Source of the DNA: Granulosicoccus antarcticus IMCC3135
GTDB taxonomy: Bacteria; Pseudomonadota; Gammaproteobacteria; Granulosicoccales; Granulosicoccaceae
NCBI RefSeq assembly: GCF_002215215.1
Contig: NZ_CP018632.1
Coordinates: 576,001 to 640,000, forward strand
Reading direction: 5' to 3'
DNA length: 64,000 nucleotides
Shown: piece by piece, positions 52,865 through 60,607 of the stretch
How positions within the stretch are numbered: the stretch's first letter is position 1
Layout of the letters: every line of letters begins with the position of its first letter
Notes under the pieces: generated by a model
Database searches by the model: none
What the model was told of the DNA's origin: nothing
Seen by the model: only the letters and a program-made list of their open reading frames with translations
Made by a program: the position numbers and the translations under genes

Positions 52865-53578
52865 ATGGAACTGCTCCAGATTGGTTCGATAGAGATGCGG
52901 CTAAACCGTAAAGCTATCAAGAATCTGCACATAAGCGTACTCCCTCCTGACGGGCGTGTCCGCATATCCGCACCAGAGCGAATGACGGATACTGCGATCC
53001 GTATGGCGGTAATCAGTCGAATTCCCTGGATAAGAAAGCAACAGAGTGAATTTGCAAAGCAGCCACGTCAGTCTGATCGGGAGATGGTCAGTGGCGAGTG
53101 CCACTATGTCTGGGGCAGGCCACATCGTTTGAACCTGGTTGAGCGTTTGGGTCGGCACGAGGTCACCGTCGGTGGTGGCAAGGTGCATCTTTATGTGAAG
53201 CCTGGGACTTCCGTTGAGAACAAGGCGCTGGTGTTGTCTGAGTTCTACCGTGATGCTCTCAAGGTGCGTATAGGGGCGCTACTGGGTGAATGGCAGGCAC
53301 AGATTGGTGTGGAGACTGCGGGCTGGGGTGTGAAAAAAATGAAGACCAAATGGGGGAGTTGCAATACTATCAGTCGGCGTATTTTGTTGAATCTGGAGCT
53401 GGCTAAAAAACCACCCGAGTGTCTGGAGTTTGTTCTGGTACATGAACTGGTGCACCTGTTGGAGCGTAATCATAACGATCGATTCAAGGCGTATATGGAT
53501 GAGTTCTTGCCTGATTGGCGTGAGCGGCGGAATTTGTTGAATAGTATGCCTTTGGGACATAGTAGTTGGGGGTATTAG
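52865..53578 (+). CDS. YgjP-like (DUF45/M48-type) metallopeptidase
   Basis: A 237-residue protein of the YgjP/SprT-like zinc metallopeptidase group. The metal-binding motif is LVHELVHLLERNHNDRFKAY (HExxH, further His), preceded by the family signature MKTKWGSCNTISRRILLNLE. The ATG at 52865 is preferred; an upstream TTG at 52820 would overlap hsdR. Genes of this type commonly follow hsdR in type I R-M loci, and this one is 16 bases downstream. Its role there is not known. Confidence 0.9.
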   Translation: MELLQIGSIEMRLNRKAIKNLHISVLPPDGRVRISAPERMTDTAIRMAVISRIPWIRKQQSEFAKQPRQSDREMVSGECHYVWGRPHRLNLVERLGRHEVTVGGGKVHLYVKPGTSVENKALVLSEFYRDALKVRIGALLGEWQAQIGVETAGWGVKKMKTKWGSCNTISRRILLNLELAKKPPECLEFVLVHELVHLLERNHNDRFKAYMDEFLPDWRERRNLLNSMPLGHSSWGY

Positions 53579-53609
53579 ATGCTGCTGATTGTATGCAGTC
53601 AATTTCCAA

Positions 53610-54920
53610 TCAGGTCTCAATCCTGAAGTCTTCATGAAGTTTGCGCCAATGCGCTCTCAGCACTTGTTTGTGTTCATCAACCATCGGTGAGAGTTTCAAA
53701 GCTTCCGGCCATAATTCCCTTGCCTTGCACAGTGCGTCATTCAGATGCGGCTTGATTGCCCGCCATGGGATGCCTGACCTTTCAGCCCATGCCTGGAAAT
53801 GCACCATGTTGGCTGCATACCATTCTTTCGTTTTGTTGAGATTCAGCGCGTACTGGGTTTCATTTTCGATATAGACGTTGGTTGTCACGATATCGTAGGC
53901 TGGAGATAGTCGTGGTGTGATCTTGTCGGGGTATGAAAAGCTCCAGTTCTTGAGGTGTGCATCGCCATTGGCCAAGAGCATATTCACCAGTAATCGCCGG
54001 GCAAACTGCTGAGCGTCGACGAGTCCGTCACCAGAAAAGTCATGAATGACTTTGCCAATATTCTCGTAATTAGCGGACGTATATTTTTCGTGTGGATACT
54101 TCACCAGAATTTGCGCAAAGTCTTCCATATGGATACGCTGATTTCCGGCACGGTCAAATCGTTTGATGGCGAAGGCCAATTTCTCGTCAGGCAGATTTAT
54201 CTGTGGCAGATTGTCCAGCTTGTTGAGCTCAACGAGTTTTATCTCGGGAGTATCAACGCCTGCGAGCTCTGCCAGAGACATGGCTGTGAATTCATTCAGT
54301 GGTACAAATTTGTGTTTGGTCGATGGTGTTTTGATGATCCAGTCACCCAATTCATTGCCATTGGATAAATTGTAGCGTCCGTCGTTTTCTTTCATGGGAA
54401 ATTTCATTTGCACGCCAGCCAGGGAAAAGCTGTTTTCTCGGCTGACTTTATCGAATTTTATTGCCTTGGCTTTTCCGTGTGTGCTGAGTACGTAGTCAGG
54501 CACGTCGTCAGGCTCCATAGGCGTAGCTACGATAGCCCCGGGTAGGTCCTCGCCTAAATACGAGAGAATGTGAAATTCATTATCGATGTGTACCTTCAGA
54601 CCTTGTGCTACGAGTTCACGTAATGAGCCTTCTGGCAATAAATTCGAAAGAAGGGGGGGTAGCCGTTGTCTTCGCACCCATGGCTTGTTCATGAGTTTGT
54701 CAGCATTCGGAAATCCCGGGTGGGTTATCAAGCTGAAAGTCGGACGCTCAGGATCGTTCTTGAAGGTGTCGGCAATACTCAATACATTGCGCCCATTCCT
54801 GAAGCCTGCAAGGTAGCCTATCAGGACGTCGTGAATAGTGAGCTTCAATACATTTATCTCGTTGCTCACATCATTGCCAGGCCCTGTGTTCAATCGTTTT
54901 CTCCCAGTAATCCTTGCCAT
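53610..54920 (-). CDS. hipA: HipA-type serine/threonine kinase toxin
   Basis: A 436-residue HipA-family kinase; the family phosphorylates translation factors such as glutamyl-tRNA synthetase and causes growth arrest or persistence. Family motifs: SLAGVQMKFPMKENDGRYNL (Ser-rich P-loop-like segment), GDWIIKTPSTKHKFVPLNEF, FAIKRFDRAGNQRIHMEDFA, the catalytic loop LANGDAHLKNWSFSYPD, and the metal-binding SPAYDIVTTNV. The start is uncertain: the ATG at 54920 overlaps hipB by 31 bases, while a GTG at 54869 fits the usual family N-terminus (VLKLTIHDVLIGYLAGF) better. It lies downstream of hipB on the same strand, the canonical order. Confidence 0.92.
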   Translation of the reverse strand: MARITGRKRLNTGPGNDVSNEINVLKLTIHDVLIGYLAGFRNGRNVLSIADTFKNDPERPTFSLITHPGFPNADKLMNKPWVRRQRLPPLLSNLLPEGSLRELVAQGLKVHIDNEFHILSYLGEDLPGAIVATPMEPDDVPDYVLSTHGKAKAIKFDKVSRENSFSLAGVQMKFPMKENDGRYNLSNGNELGDWIIKTPSTKHKFVPLNEFTAMSLAELAGVDTPEIKLVELNKLDNLPQINLPDEKLAFAIKRFDRAGNQRIHMEDFAQILVKYPHEKYTSANYENIGKVIHDFSGDGLVDAQQFARRLLVNMLLANGDAHLKNWSFSYPDKITPRLSPAYDIVTTNVYIENETQYALNLNKTKEWYAANMVHFQAWAERSGIPWRAIKPHLNDALCKARELWPEALKLSPMVDEHKQVLRAHWRKLHEDFRIET

Positions 54921-55213
54921 GGATCATCGTTGAGTGATTTCGTGCTTTCCTCGGTCGAGTGTCCAGCCTCATGCGATGTTGTGGCCTCGTCTGCCAATAC
55001 AGCCAGCACGTCCTTCATCTTATCCTGAGGTACCAGCAGGAGTTCGCTTTTGAGCCCCTTGGCTATCAGCTCAAGGGTATCGAGTCGCGGATTACCTTTG
55101 GATTCCAACCTCTGGTATTGCTGACGCGATATCCCTACACGCAGGAACATATCGTGCTGCTTCAGTGCCAGCGCTATGCGACGTTTTTTGACCTGTTCGA
55201 GTAGAGAGTCCAT
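54890..55213 (-). CDS. hipB: HipB-type antitoxin, XRE family
   Basis: A 107-residue antitoxin with an XRE helix-turn-helix (RRIALALKQHDMFLRVGISR, then QQYQRLESKGNPRLDTLELI) and a disordered C-terminal tail ending DDPWQGLLGEND. It binds HipA and represses the operon. Repeats upstream (55221-55298) are the likely operators. The tail motif also occurs as an isolated remnant at 13716-13814. Confidence 0.9.
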   Translation of the reverse strand: MDSLLEQVKKRRIALALKQHDMFLRVGISRQQYQRLESKGNPRLDTLELIAKGLKSELLLVPQDKMKDVLAVLADEATTSHEAGHSTEESTKSLNDDPWQGLLGEND

Positions 55214-55220
55214 GATGAAA

Positions 55221-55298
55221 CATATAAGTTGCTATTTCTCTTGTAAGAAGCATATTAGTTGCTATTTTGTTTATTAGCAATATATAAGCTTCTTGTAT
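55221..55298 (-). promoter_or_regulatory. Operator repeats upstream of hipBA
   Basis: Just upstream of hipB lie two direct copies of CATAT(A/T)AGTTGCTATTT, at 55221-55237 and 55251-55267, exactly 30 bases apart. A third, inverted and less exact copy lies at about 55272-55298 (TTAGCAATATATAAGCTTCTTG). The spacing of near-integral helical turns suits cooperative binding of the HipB dimer for autorepression. Confidence 0.65.
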
Positions 55299-55317
55299 GC
55301 CATCAACGATTCGATGA

Positions 55318-55482
55318 AAGCAGCATTTCACTAGCCGGTATTATGCGTTGGAGCAGATGTTCACTAACAACGTAGAAGCTTTCGATGCCGAGGGCAAAAG
55401 CCTGGGCGTTGTATTTGAAACGGCTACGCCGTTTGAAACACCAATGATGATGGAGGAGTTGGTAGGGTGGTATAACGCGCAA
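55318..55482 (+). pseudogene. Fic-family gene fragment
   Basis: The frame reads HFTSRYYALEQMFTNNVEAF, then DAEGKSLGVVFETATPFETP and MMMEELVGWYNAQ, then loses resemblance. The FETATPFETP-MEEL-WYN pattern is the segment just before the catalytic helix in one group of Fic proteins. Neither the start nor the HPFxDGNGR motif remains. It belongs to a different Fic subgroup from the intact gene next to it on the other strand. Confidence 0.6.
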
Positions 55483-55542
55483 GCTTCCCGAGCCATTCTT
55501 GACGCTTTCCAGATCTACGAGCCTATCCGATTGCGATATCAA

Positions 55543-56709
55543 TCAACTCGGCAGCTCCGTTCCTTCGTTGATCACGGAAATATACCCGCGATAGCAGAAC
55601 ACTCGGTTGCGTTGTTGAGATGTCATCTCTTCAACCAGTCCCAGTTGTTGTAATCTTTCCAGTGACTTGTTGACCGTTGCGGCACTGATGCCAGTTTTTG
55701 AAACGATAAAAGGAGAAGTAGCGATGGGTCTTTCCATGAATGCTCTATGTACATTCAGGGTAGCTGGTGCTGCGCGGCCAAGTGTGCTGATCAAGTCACG
55801 ATCCTTCAGTGATAGTTCGTGCAGGCGTTTTGCCGTGTCTGTAGCTTGAGTCGCTGTTGTAATAACTGCCTGTGCAAAGTATTCCAGCCATGCTTCCCAA
55901 TCGCCATCCTCCCGCACAGCATTCAACAGATCATAGTATTGCTGCCGATGCGTCTTGAAATACAAGCTGATGTAGAGCAGAGGCAGGTGTAGAACACCTT
56001 GATCGCACAAGATCAGGGTAATTAATAATCGGCCTAACCTGCCATTGCCATCTAGAAACGGATGGATGGTTTCAAACTGTACATGGGCGAGCGCTGCTTT
56101 GAGTACCGTAGACGTCTTATCGGGCTGATCATTGATGAATTTCTCAAGCTCACTCAGACATCCGGTTAGCTCCTGAACAGGGGGCGGGACAAATCTTGCG
56201 TTGCCTGGTCGGCTTCCACCAATCCAGTTTTGACTGGTCCGGAATTCACCTGGGGAAAACTTTCCACCACGGCTACCCTGCAACAGAATTTCGTGAATCT
56301 CCCTGATCAATCGCAGTGAGAGTGGAAATCCATCGGATAGCCGATTCAGGCCATGATCAAGCGCGGCCACGTAGTTGCTGACTTCACGAACATCAGCAGT
56401 TGGCACTCCAGGTATCTCGTCCAATTCGAAAAGCATCAGATCGGACAGTGAGGACTGAGTGCCTTCAATCATTGACGATACGACAGCTTCTTTGCGTACG
56501 TACATATACAAAAACAGTTGAACATCCGGCAGCAGAGTCGAGGCACTGTCCAAACGACCCAGAGCGAGCAACGCCTGGTCAAATATCTCACGAGTCTTGG
56601 AATTCCAATCAATCGGTGGGGTAGGTGGGAGTGGTGCCGGAACATAGGCGCGCACAGTCTCTCCCAATGTGGACGATTCTACATAGCGTCCTTGCAGACC
56701 TCTTTTCAT
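55543..56709 (-). CDS. Fic-family AMP-transferase
   Basis: A 388-residue Fic protein, likely transferring AMP from ATP to a target hydroxyl. The active motif HPFLDGNGRLGRLLITLIL lies near residue 216 and is complete. An N-terminal inhibitory motif, SSMIEGTQSS ((S/T)xxxE(G/N)) near residue 78, marks it as class II, self-inhibited. A C-terminal winged-helix module follows (SKTGISAATVNKSLERLQQL, then GLVEEM), so it may also bind DNA. It has no visible antitoxin partner, as expected for class II. It stands alone, divergent from the primase-helicase gene. Confidence 0.92.
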   Translation of the reverse strand: MKRGLQGRYVESSTLGETVRAYVPAPLPPTPPIDWNSKTREIFDQALLALGRLDSASTLLPDVQLFLYMYVRKEAVVSSMIEGTQSSLSDLMLFELDEIPGVPTADVREVSNYVAALDHGLNRLSDGFPLSLRLIREIHEILLQGSRGGKFSPGEFRTSQNWIGGSRPGNARFVPPPVQELTGCLSELEKFINDQPDKTSTVLKAALAHVQFETIHPFLDGNGRLGRLLITLILCDQGVLHLPLLYISLYFKTHRQQYYDLLNAVREDGDWEAWLEYFAQAVITTATQATDTAKRLHELSLKDRDLISTLGRAAPATLNVHRAFMERPIATSPFIVSKTGISAATVNKSLERLQQLGLVEEMTSQQRNRVFCYRGYISVINEGTELPS

Positions 56710-57156
56710 AGGGGCTCGATGAAACTAAAATAGTGAAGTCTGTTAATATACTTTAGGTCCAAAACTAAAACAAGATGGGTTGCTTCAATCGGGTAATAGG
56801 TTGCCAAACCTATCGCATTCTCCCAGGCGCATATCTCGTGTCCGCAAACCCAACTTGTAGAAAACGAAGCTTTACTCTGATGTAGGACACGTACATTGCA
56901 TCGACACGAAACAGCAACGTGTCGAAAAAAGTCATTTAAATCGACATGGTGGGTGACAGACCTTCAATAGTGACAAGTATTGCCAACGGTTTTCAGATGG
57001 AAGAGGGGTGGGCCTCAGGCGAGTACATGGTATAGGAGTATGAAGCGGGTATTAATGGATATCAGCGTCTTACATCGGAGCACAAATGCACATGACACAT
57101 GACACATGACACATGGCGCTGACATATGTCTGCTAACGCTTCAGGCGGTTCAAGCC
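56710..57156. other. Divergent intergenic region between fic and primase-helicase
   Basis: A stretch of about 450 bases with promoters for both divergent genes. It contains a four-copy 7-bp tandem repeat at 57089-57116 close to the primase-helicase start. I see no small gene or RNA. Confidence 0.4.
57089..57116. repeat. Four tandem 7-bp CACATGA repeats before the primase gene
   Basis: CACATGA occurs 3.9 times without a break (the last copy ends CACATGG). Each copy contains an ATG, and the 7-base period puts successive ATGs in different reading frames. One of them (57106) is in frame with the primase-helicase, but the internal ATG at 57157 has a better ribosome binding site. Confidence 0.85.
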
Positions 57157-59616
57157 ATGGAATCTAAAACAGACTACCTTCGCAATCTGGAAGCGCGTGT
57201 TCGATCGCTGGAGGCGGAAAACAAGGCACTGCGTGCGACGCTGGAAAACAGGAATACACCATCCGGAAATTCACCTGAGGAGGCGAGTGCAAAGAAGACT
57301 CCTCAGAGTGACAGCTCCTCTTATCCAACCGACAAGCACAATAGCCAGATCGAAACAGCATCAAGTACTCTGAGCCCTGAGGCCAAGATTGAACTGTTTC
57401 GAACTCGCTTTGCGGGTCGATCTGATCTCTATGCACGTCGTTGGGAGAGCCGTGATGGAAAGAAAAAAGGTTATTCTCCGGTGTGTGCGAACGAGTGGCG
57501 TGATGGCATTTGCAAAAAGCCGGTCGTTCGTTGCCACGAGTGTCTTCATCGGGCCTTCGAGCCGGTGACCGATGCCGTGGTGCGCGAGCATTTGACGGGT
57601 GCGCAAGTGGTCGGACTGTACGCGCTCGACGCGACAAGTCGCTGTCGTTTTATCGTTGCGGATTTCGATCATGATAGCTGGCAAGACGACACCCGTGCGC
57701 TGGTGCGCAGCTGTCGAGGACTCGACATTCCGGTGCTGTCCGAAATATCGCGCTCTGGCGATGGTGCGCACGTCTGGTTCTTCTTTGACACGCCGGTGGA
57801 GGCAGTGGCGGCCCGACGTCTGGTAACAGCGCTCATCGAACGAACATGCAGGGTTGAAAGGTTGATATCGCTCTCCAGCCACGATCGGCTGATCCCAAGC
57901 CAGGACAGCTTGACGGGCGCAGGGTTTGGATCGCTGGTTGCCCTTCCGTTGCAGAAATCCGCGCGAGAGCGTAATGCCAGTGTGTTTGTCGATGACGAAC
58001 TTAGCCCGCTTGCAGATCAATGGCAGGCTCTGGAAGATGCTCCACTAATCAGTGCGGAGAAACTTCAGGTCTTGATCGAAATCGTCGAGGATGGGCATGG
58101 TGGGGCGGACTTGCGAGATGCTGAAGCAGACAAGACACCATGGCGACGATCGAGCCGCGGCGATGTAGTGTCTGTGTCACCTGCGGAGCTGCCTGCTCAC
58201 CTGTCAATCACATTGGCGGACGGTATCTACATTGAGCGCTCAGATCTACCACAACCGCTTGTATACGCAATCGCTCGACTTGCCGCCTTTGCCAACCCGC
58301 ATTGGCACGAACTTGAGCGAGTGCATCGTTCGACCTGGAAGATCGCACGCTTTGTTGACAAATCACAGTTGCTTCCACGGCATATACGCATACCGAGGGG
58401 CTGTACCGACGCAGTCTTTGAATTACTCGGCCGATATGAAATTCAATTGCAGGTTCAGGATGAACGAATCCATGGAACGCAGCTGCAAATCAAATTCACC
58501 GGAGAGCTGCTACCAGAACAGAAAGCCGCACTCAGCGTGCTGGTTGGTAGTGACACGGGCGTGCTGCATGCGCCACCTGGCTTTGGCAAGACTGTGACTG
58601 CCGCTGCTGTCATCGCCCAGCGTGGGTGTTCTACGCTTGTGGTTGTGCATACCACGGCGTTGCTTCGCCAATGGCGTACACGACTCGCCGAATTTCTGTC
58701 GGTGGCGACCAGTGAAATCGGTACGCTGGGTGGCGGGCGGAAAAGTCAGCTGACAGGCAGGCTTGATGTCGCGGGTGTGCGCTCTCTTGCAAAGTTGGAT
58801 GACGACGAACTCGCTAGTGCCCTTGAACACTATGGTCAGATAATAGTGGATGAATGTCATCATGCCGGGGCAGCAACCCACACTCGGGTTCTGGAGGCCG
58901 TACGCTCGCGTTATGTACTGGGACTCACTGCAACACCCAAGCGTCGCGATGGCCTGGAACCGGTCATGTTCATGCACTGTGGGCCGGTGCGCCATCATGT
59001 TGCCGTGTCCGAAAACATGCCGATCGAACGAGTGCTGGAGCAGCTCGAATGGCCCGTCGTTCCGGATACACCTGCGGAAGCTTTGATTCAGGAAGTGCTC
59101 TCTGCAGTTGCTGAAGATCTTGCGCGTACGACCATGCTCGCCGCGGCGGCAGTCAAGGCATGGCGGCAAGGACGAAAGGTCCTGGTATTGACAGAAAGAC
59201 GCGTACACATTGACGCACTGACTGAAGCAATCAGTCAGGTTGCCGGTGGTTCTGTTCCCGAACCCATCGTTCTGCACGGGAAACTGACAGCACGTGTGCG
59301 ACGTGAAACGATGGAACGACTTGACAGGCTGACTGATGATGAACCTCGCTGTCTCGTCGCCACAGGACGACTCATCGGCGAAGGGTTCGACCACCCATCA
59401 CTTGATACGGTGGTTTTTGCAATGCCATTTGCATGGCGAGGAACGCTGCAGCAATACCTTGGGCGCCTGGCGCGGGCGTCGCCGGGGAAGAGTAACATCT
59501 GTGTGATTGATGTGCGCGATACCGGGCATCCGATGCTGGAGTCGATGTGGCGGAAGCGGATGCGTGGTTACCGTGCACTGGGGTGGAAAAAGGTGACGAA
59601 CAAGCAGCTGTTCTGA
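57157..59616 (+). CDS. TOTE-type AEP primase-SF2 helicase
   Basis: An 819-residue fusion. A coiled-coil leader (LRNLEARVRSLEAENKALRA) precedes an archaeo-eukaryotic primase domain of the kind described in TOTE conflict systems: CANEWRDGICKKPVVRCHEC near residue 110, the metal-binding CRFIVADFDHDSWQDD near 168, and EISRSGDGAHVWFFFDTPVE. The C-terminal SF2 helicase has Walker A LHAPPGFGKTVTAAAV near 470, IIVDECHHAGAATHTRV near 565, GLTATPKRRDG and GRLIGEGFDHPSLDTVVFAM, then motif VI QQYLGRLARASPGKS. Primer synthesis coupled to unwinding is expected, probably in anti-invader or mobile-element biology. The ATG at 57157 has an AGGCGG element 8 bases upstream; an earlier in-frame ATG at 57106 lies in tandem repeats. 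Confidence 0.88.
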   Translation: MESKTDYLRNLEARVRSLEAENKALRATLENRNTPSGNSPEEASAKKTPQSDSSSYPTDKHNSQIETASSTLSPEAKIELFRTRFAGRSDLYARRWESRDGKKKGYSPVCANEWRDGICKKPVVRCHECLHRAFEPVTDAVVREHLTGAQVVGLYALDATSRCRFIVADFDHDSWQDDTRALVRSCRGLDIPVLSEISRSGDGAHVWFFFDTPVEAVAARRLVTALIERTCRVERLISLSSHDRLIPSQDSLTGAGFGSLVALPLQKSARERNASVFVDDELSPLADQWQALEDAPLISAEKLQVLIEIVEDGHGGADLRDAEADKTPWRRSSRGDVVSVSPAELPAHLSITLADGIYIERSDLPQPLVYAIARLAAFANPHWHELERVHRSTWKIARFVDKSQLLPRHIRIPRGCTDAVFELLGRYEIQLQVQDERIHGTQLQIKFTGELLPEQKAALSVLVGSDTGVLHAPPGFGKTVTAAAVIAQRGCSTLVVVHTTALLRQWRTRLAEFLSVATSEIGTLGGGRKSQLTGRLDVAGVRSLAKLDDDELASALEHYGQIIVDECHHAGAATHTRVLEAVRSRYVLGLTATPKRRDGLEPVMFMHCGPVRHHVAVSENMPIERVLEQLEWPVVPDTPAEALIQEVLSAVAEDLARTTMLAAAAVKAWRQGRKVLVLTERRVHIDALTEAISQVAGGSVPEPIVLHGKLTARVRRETMERLDRLTDDEPRCLVATGRLIGEGFDHPSLDTVVFAMPFAWRGTLQQYLGRLARASPGKSNICVIDVRDTGHPMLESMWRKRMRGYRALGWKKVTNKQLF

Positions 59617-59635
59617 CCCCTAAGCCAACCGTAGC

Positions 59636-59824
59636 GTGGTCGTCCAGCCTGAGCGCGCACCACTCGACATTATTACAGAAGGTCTGTCCCAACACGAATT
59701 AGAGGGCCAGGAAGAGAATGTTGAAGCGCTGATTATCGAAGAACTTCGGCGGCTGCACACGGGCGTACTGGCTCGCTATGGCCTACGGCCTTCTGAGTTT
59801 GTCACCTGGCAGTCACACCAGTAA
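59636..59824 (+). CDS. Small ORF downstream of the primase-helicase
   Basis: A 62-codon frame from GTG at 59636. The second half (EALIIEELRRLHTGVLARYG, then LRPSEFVTWQ) is amphipathic and reads like a real protein end rather than noise. No ribosome binding site is evident and no domain is recognised. It lies 19 bases after the primase-helicase stop on the same strand, so co-translation or co-transcription is possible. Confidence 0.45.
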   Translation: MVVQPERAPLDIITEGLSQHELEGQEENVEALIIEELRRLHTGVLARYGLRPSEFVTWQSHQ

Positions 59825-60026
59825 CGCTAGGGGATCGTGAAAAAATCAGGTATACCTTTCTGTTGGACGAATACGCGATTGTTCTCACTCTGATCGTAAG
59901 GGATTTCGACAAGAATAGAGACGAAGAAAACCGGAGCCGATCACGCGCTTGATGACGACCCGAAACCGTCAGAAAGGTCGTGTAGTCTGGTGCTCTTAAC
60001 ATGCAATGCCGACGGAGCAACAGGCC

Positions 60027-60398
60027 ATGTCAGATTCAGACAAGTTGACCGCTGACGAGATCGACGATCTTCTCGAAGAGCTGCTAGTCGATGCCTACGG
60101 CGATGAGGAGCAGCTCACAGCACTGCACGAAGGCGTCGATGATGCCGTTGAGCTACCAATCGATGTGCTGATCACGGGTCAAACCATGTCGCTGGTCGGA
60201 ATTGACTACGATGGAAATGCGCGTCGCGGGCTGGTGGCTCAATGCCTGAGTGATGATGGTCGTAAGCATCGCATCAGCTTTGCCGATGTACAGATTCCAC
60301 CCCACACCATTGCCTACCGTTATCTCGCCGCGTATTGCCGATGGCTGGGAATCGAACCGGTTGTGCTGGCTCAAACGCAAGGGGCCAGTGGTCTGTAA
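60027..60398 (+). CDS. Hypothetical acidic protein in the primase module
   Basis: A 123-residue protein with a GGAG element 9 bases before the ATG at 60027. The N-terminal 45 residues are strongly acidic (LTADEIDDLLEELLVDAYGD); the rest forms a compact mixed domain (MSLVGIDYDGNARRGLVAQC, then HRISFADVQIPPHTIAYRYL and AAYCRWLGIEP). I do not recognise the family. Its position between the primase-helicase and DUF2786 genes suggests it belongs to that module. Confidence 0.65.
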   Translation: MSDSDKLTADEIDDLLEELLVDAYGDEEQLTALHEGVDDAVELPIDVLITGQTMSLVGIDYDGNARRGLVAQCLSDDGRKHRISFADVQIPPHTIAYRYLAAYCRWLGIEPVVLAQTQGASGL

Positions 60399-60423
60399 GG
60401 TCGAATCGTCTCCAGCCGGGCTG

Positions 60424-60570
60424 ATGCCGAAGTACGAAATGCAGCAGGTGCTGCCCGGGTTCGACCCGGACGATCTTGACGATTACGACTCTGAGCCGAT
60501 CATCCAGGCCAATGAATTGCGAGAACTCGGAGAATATGAGGCGGCACATCAACCGTATGCCGATGTGTAA
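60424..60570 (+). CDS. Small acidic ORF, possibly truncated
   Basis: A 48-codon frame (MPKYEMQQVLPGFDPDDLDD, then YDSEPIIQANELRELGEYEA) starting 26 bases after the previous gene. The ANELRELGEYEAA helix has the look of the first helix of a longer helical repeat protein, so the gene may be truncated at AHQPYADV. It is convergent with the DUF2786 gene, with a 37-base gap. Confidence 0.45.
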   Translation: MPKYEMQQVLPGFDPDDLDDYDSEPIIQANELRELGEYEAAHQPYADV

Positions 60571-60607
60571 GCCGAGGCAGAGCCGGGGTGAGTCGTTTGT
60601 ATGCACA

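Noticed and set aside
58510-59394. 294-codon minus-strand frame inside the primase-helicase gene
   Set aside because: It mirrors the helicase domain, which has all expected motifs on the plus strand. It is a shadow of a GC-biased coding sequence.
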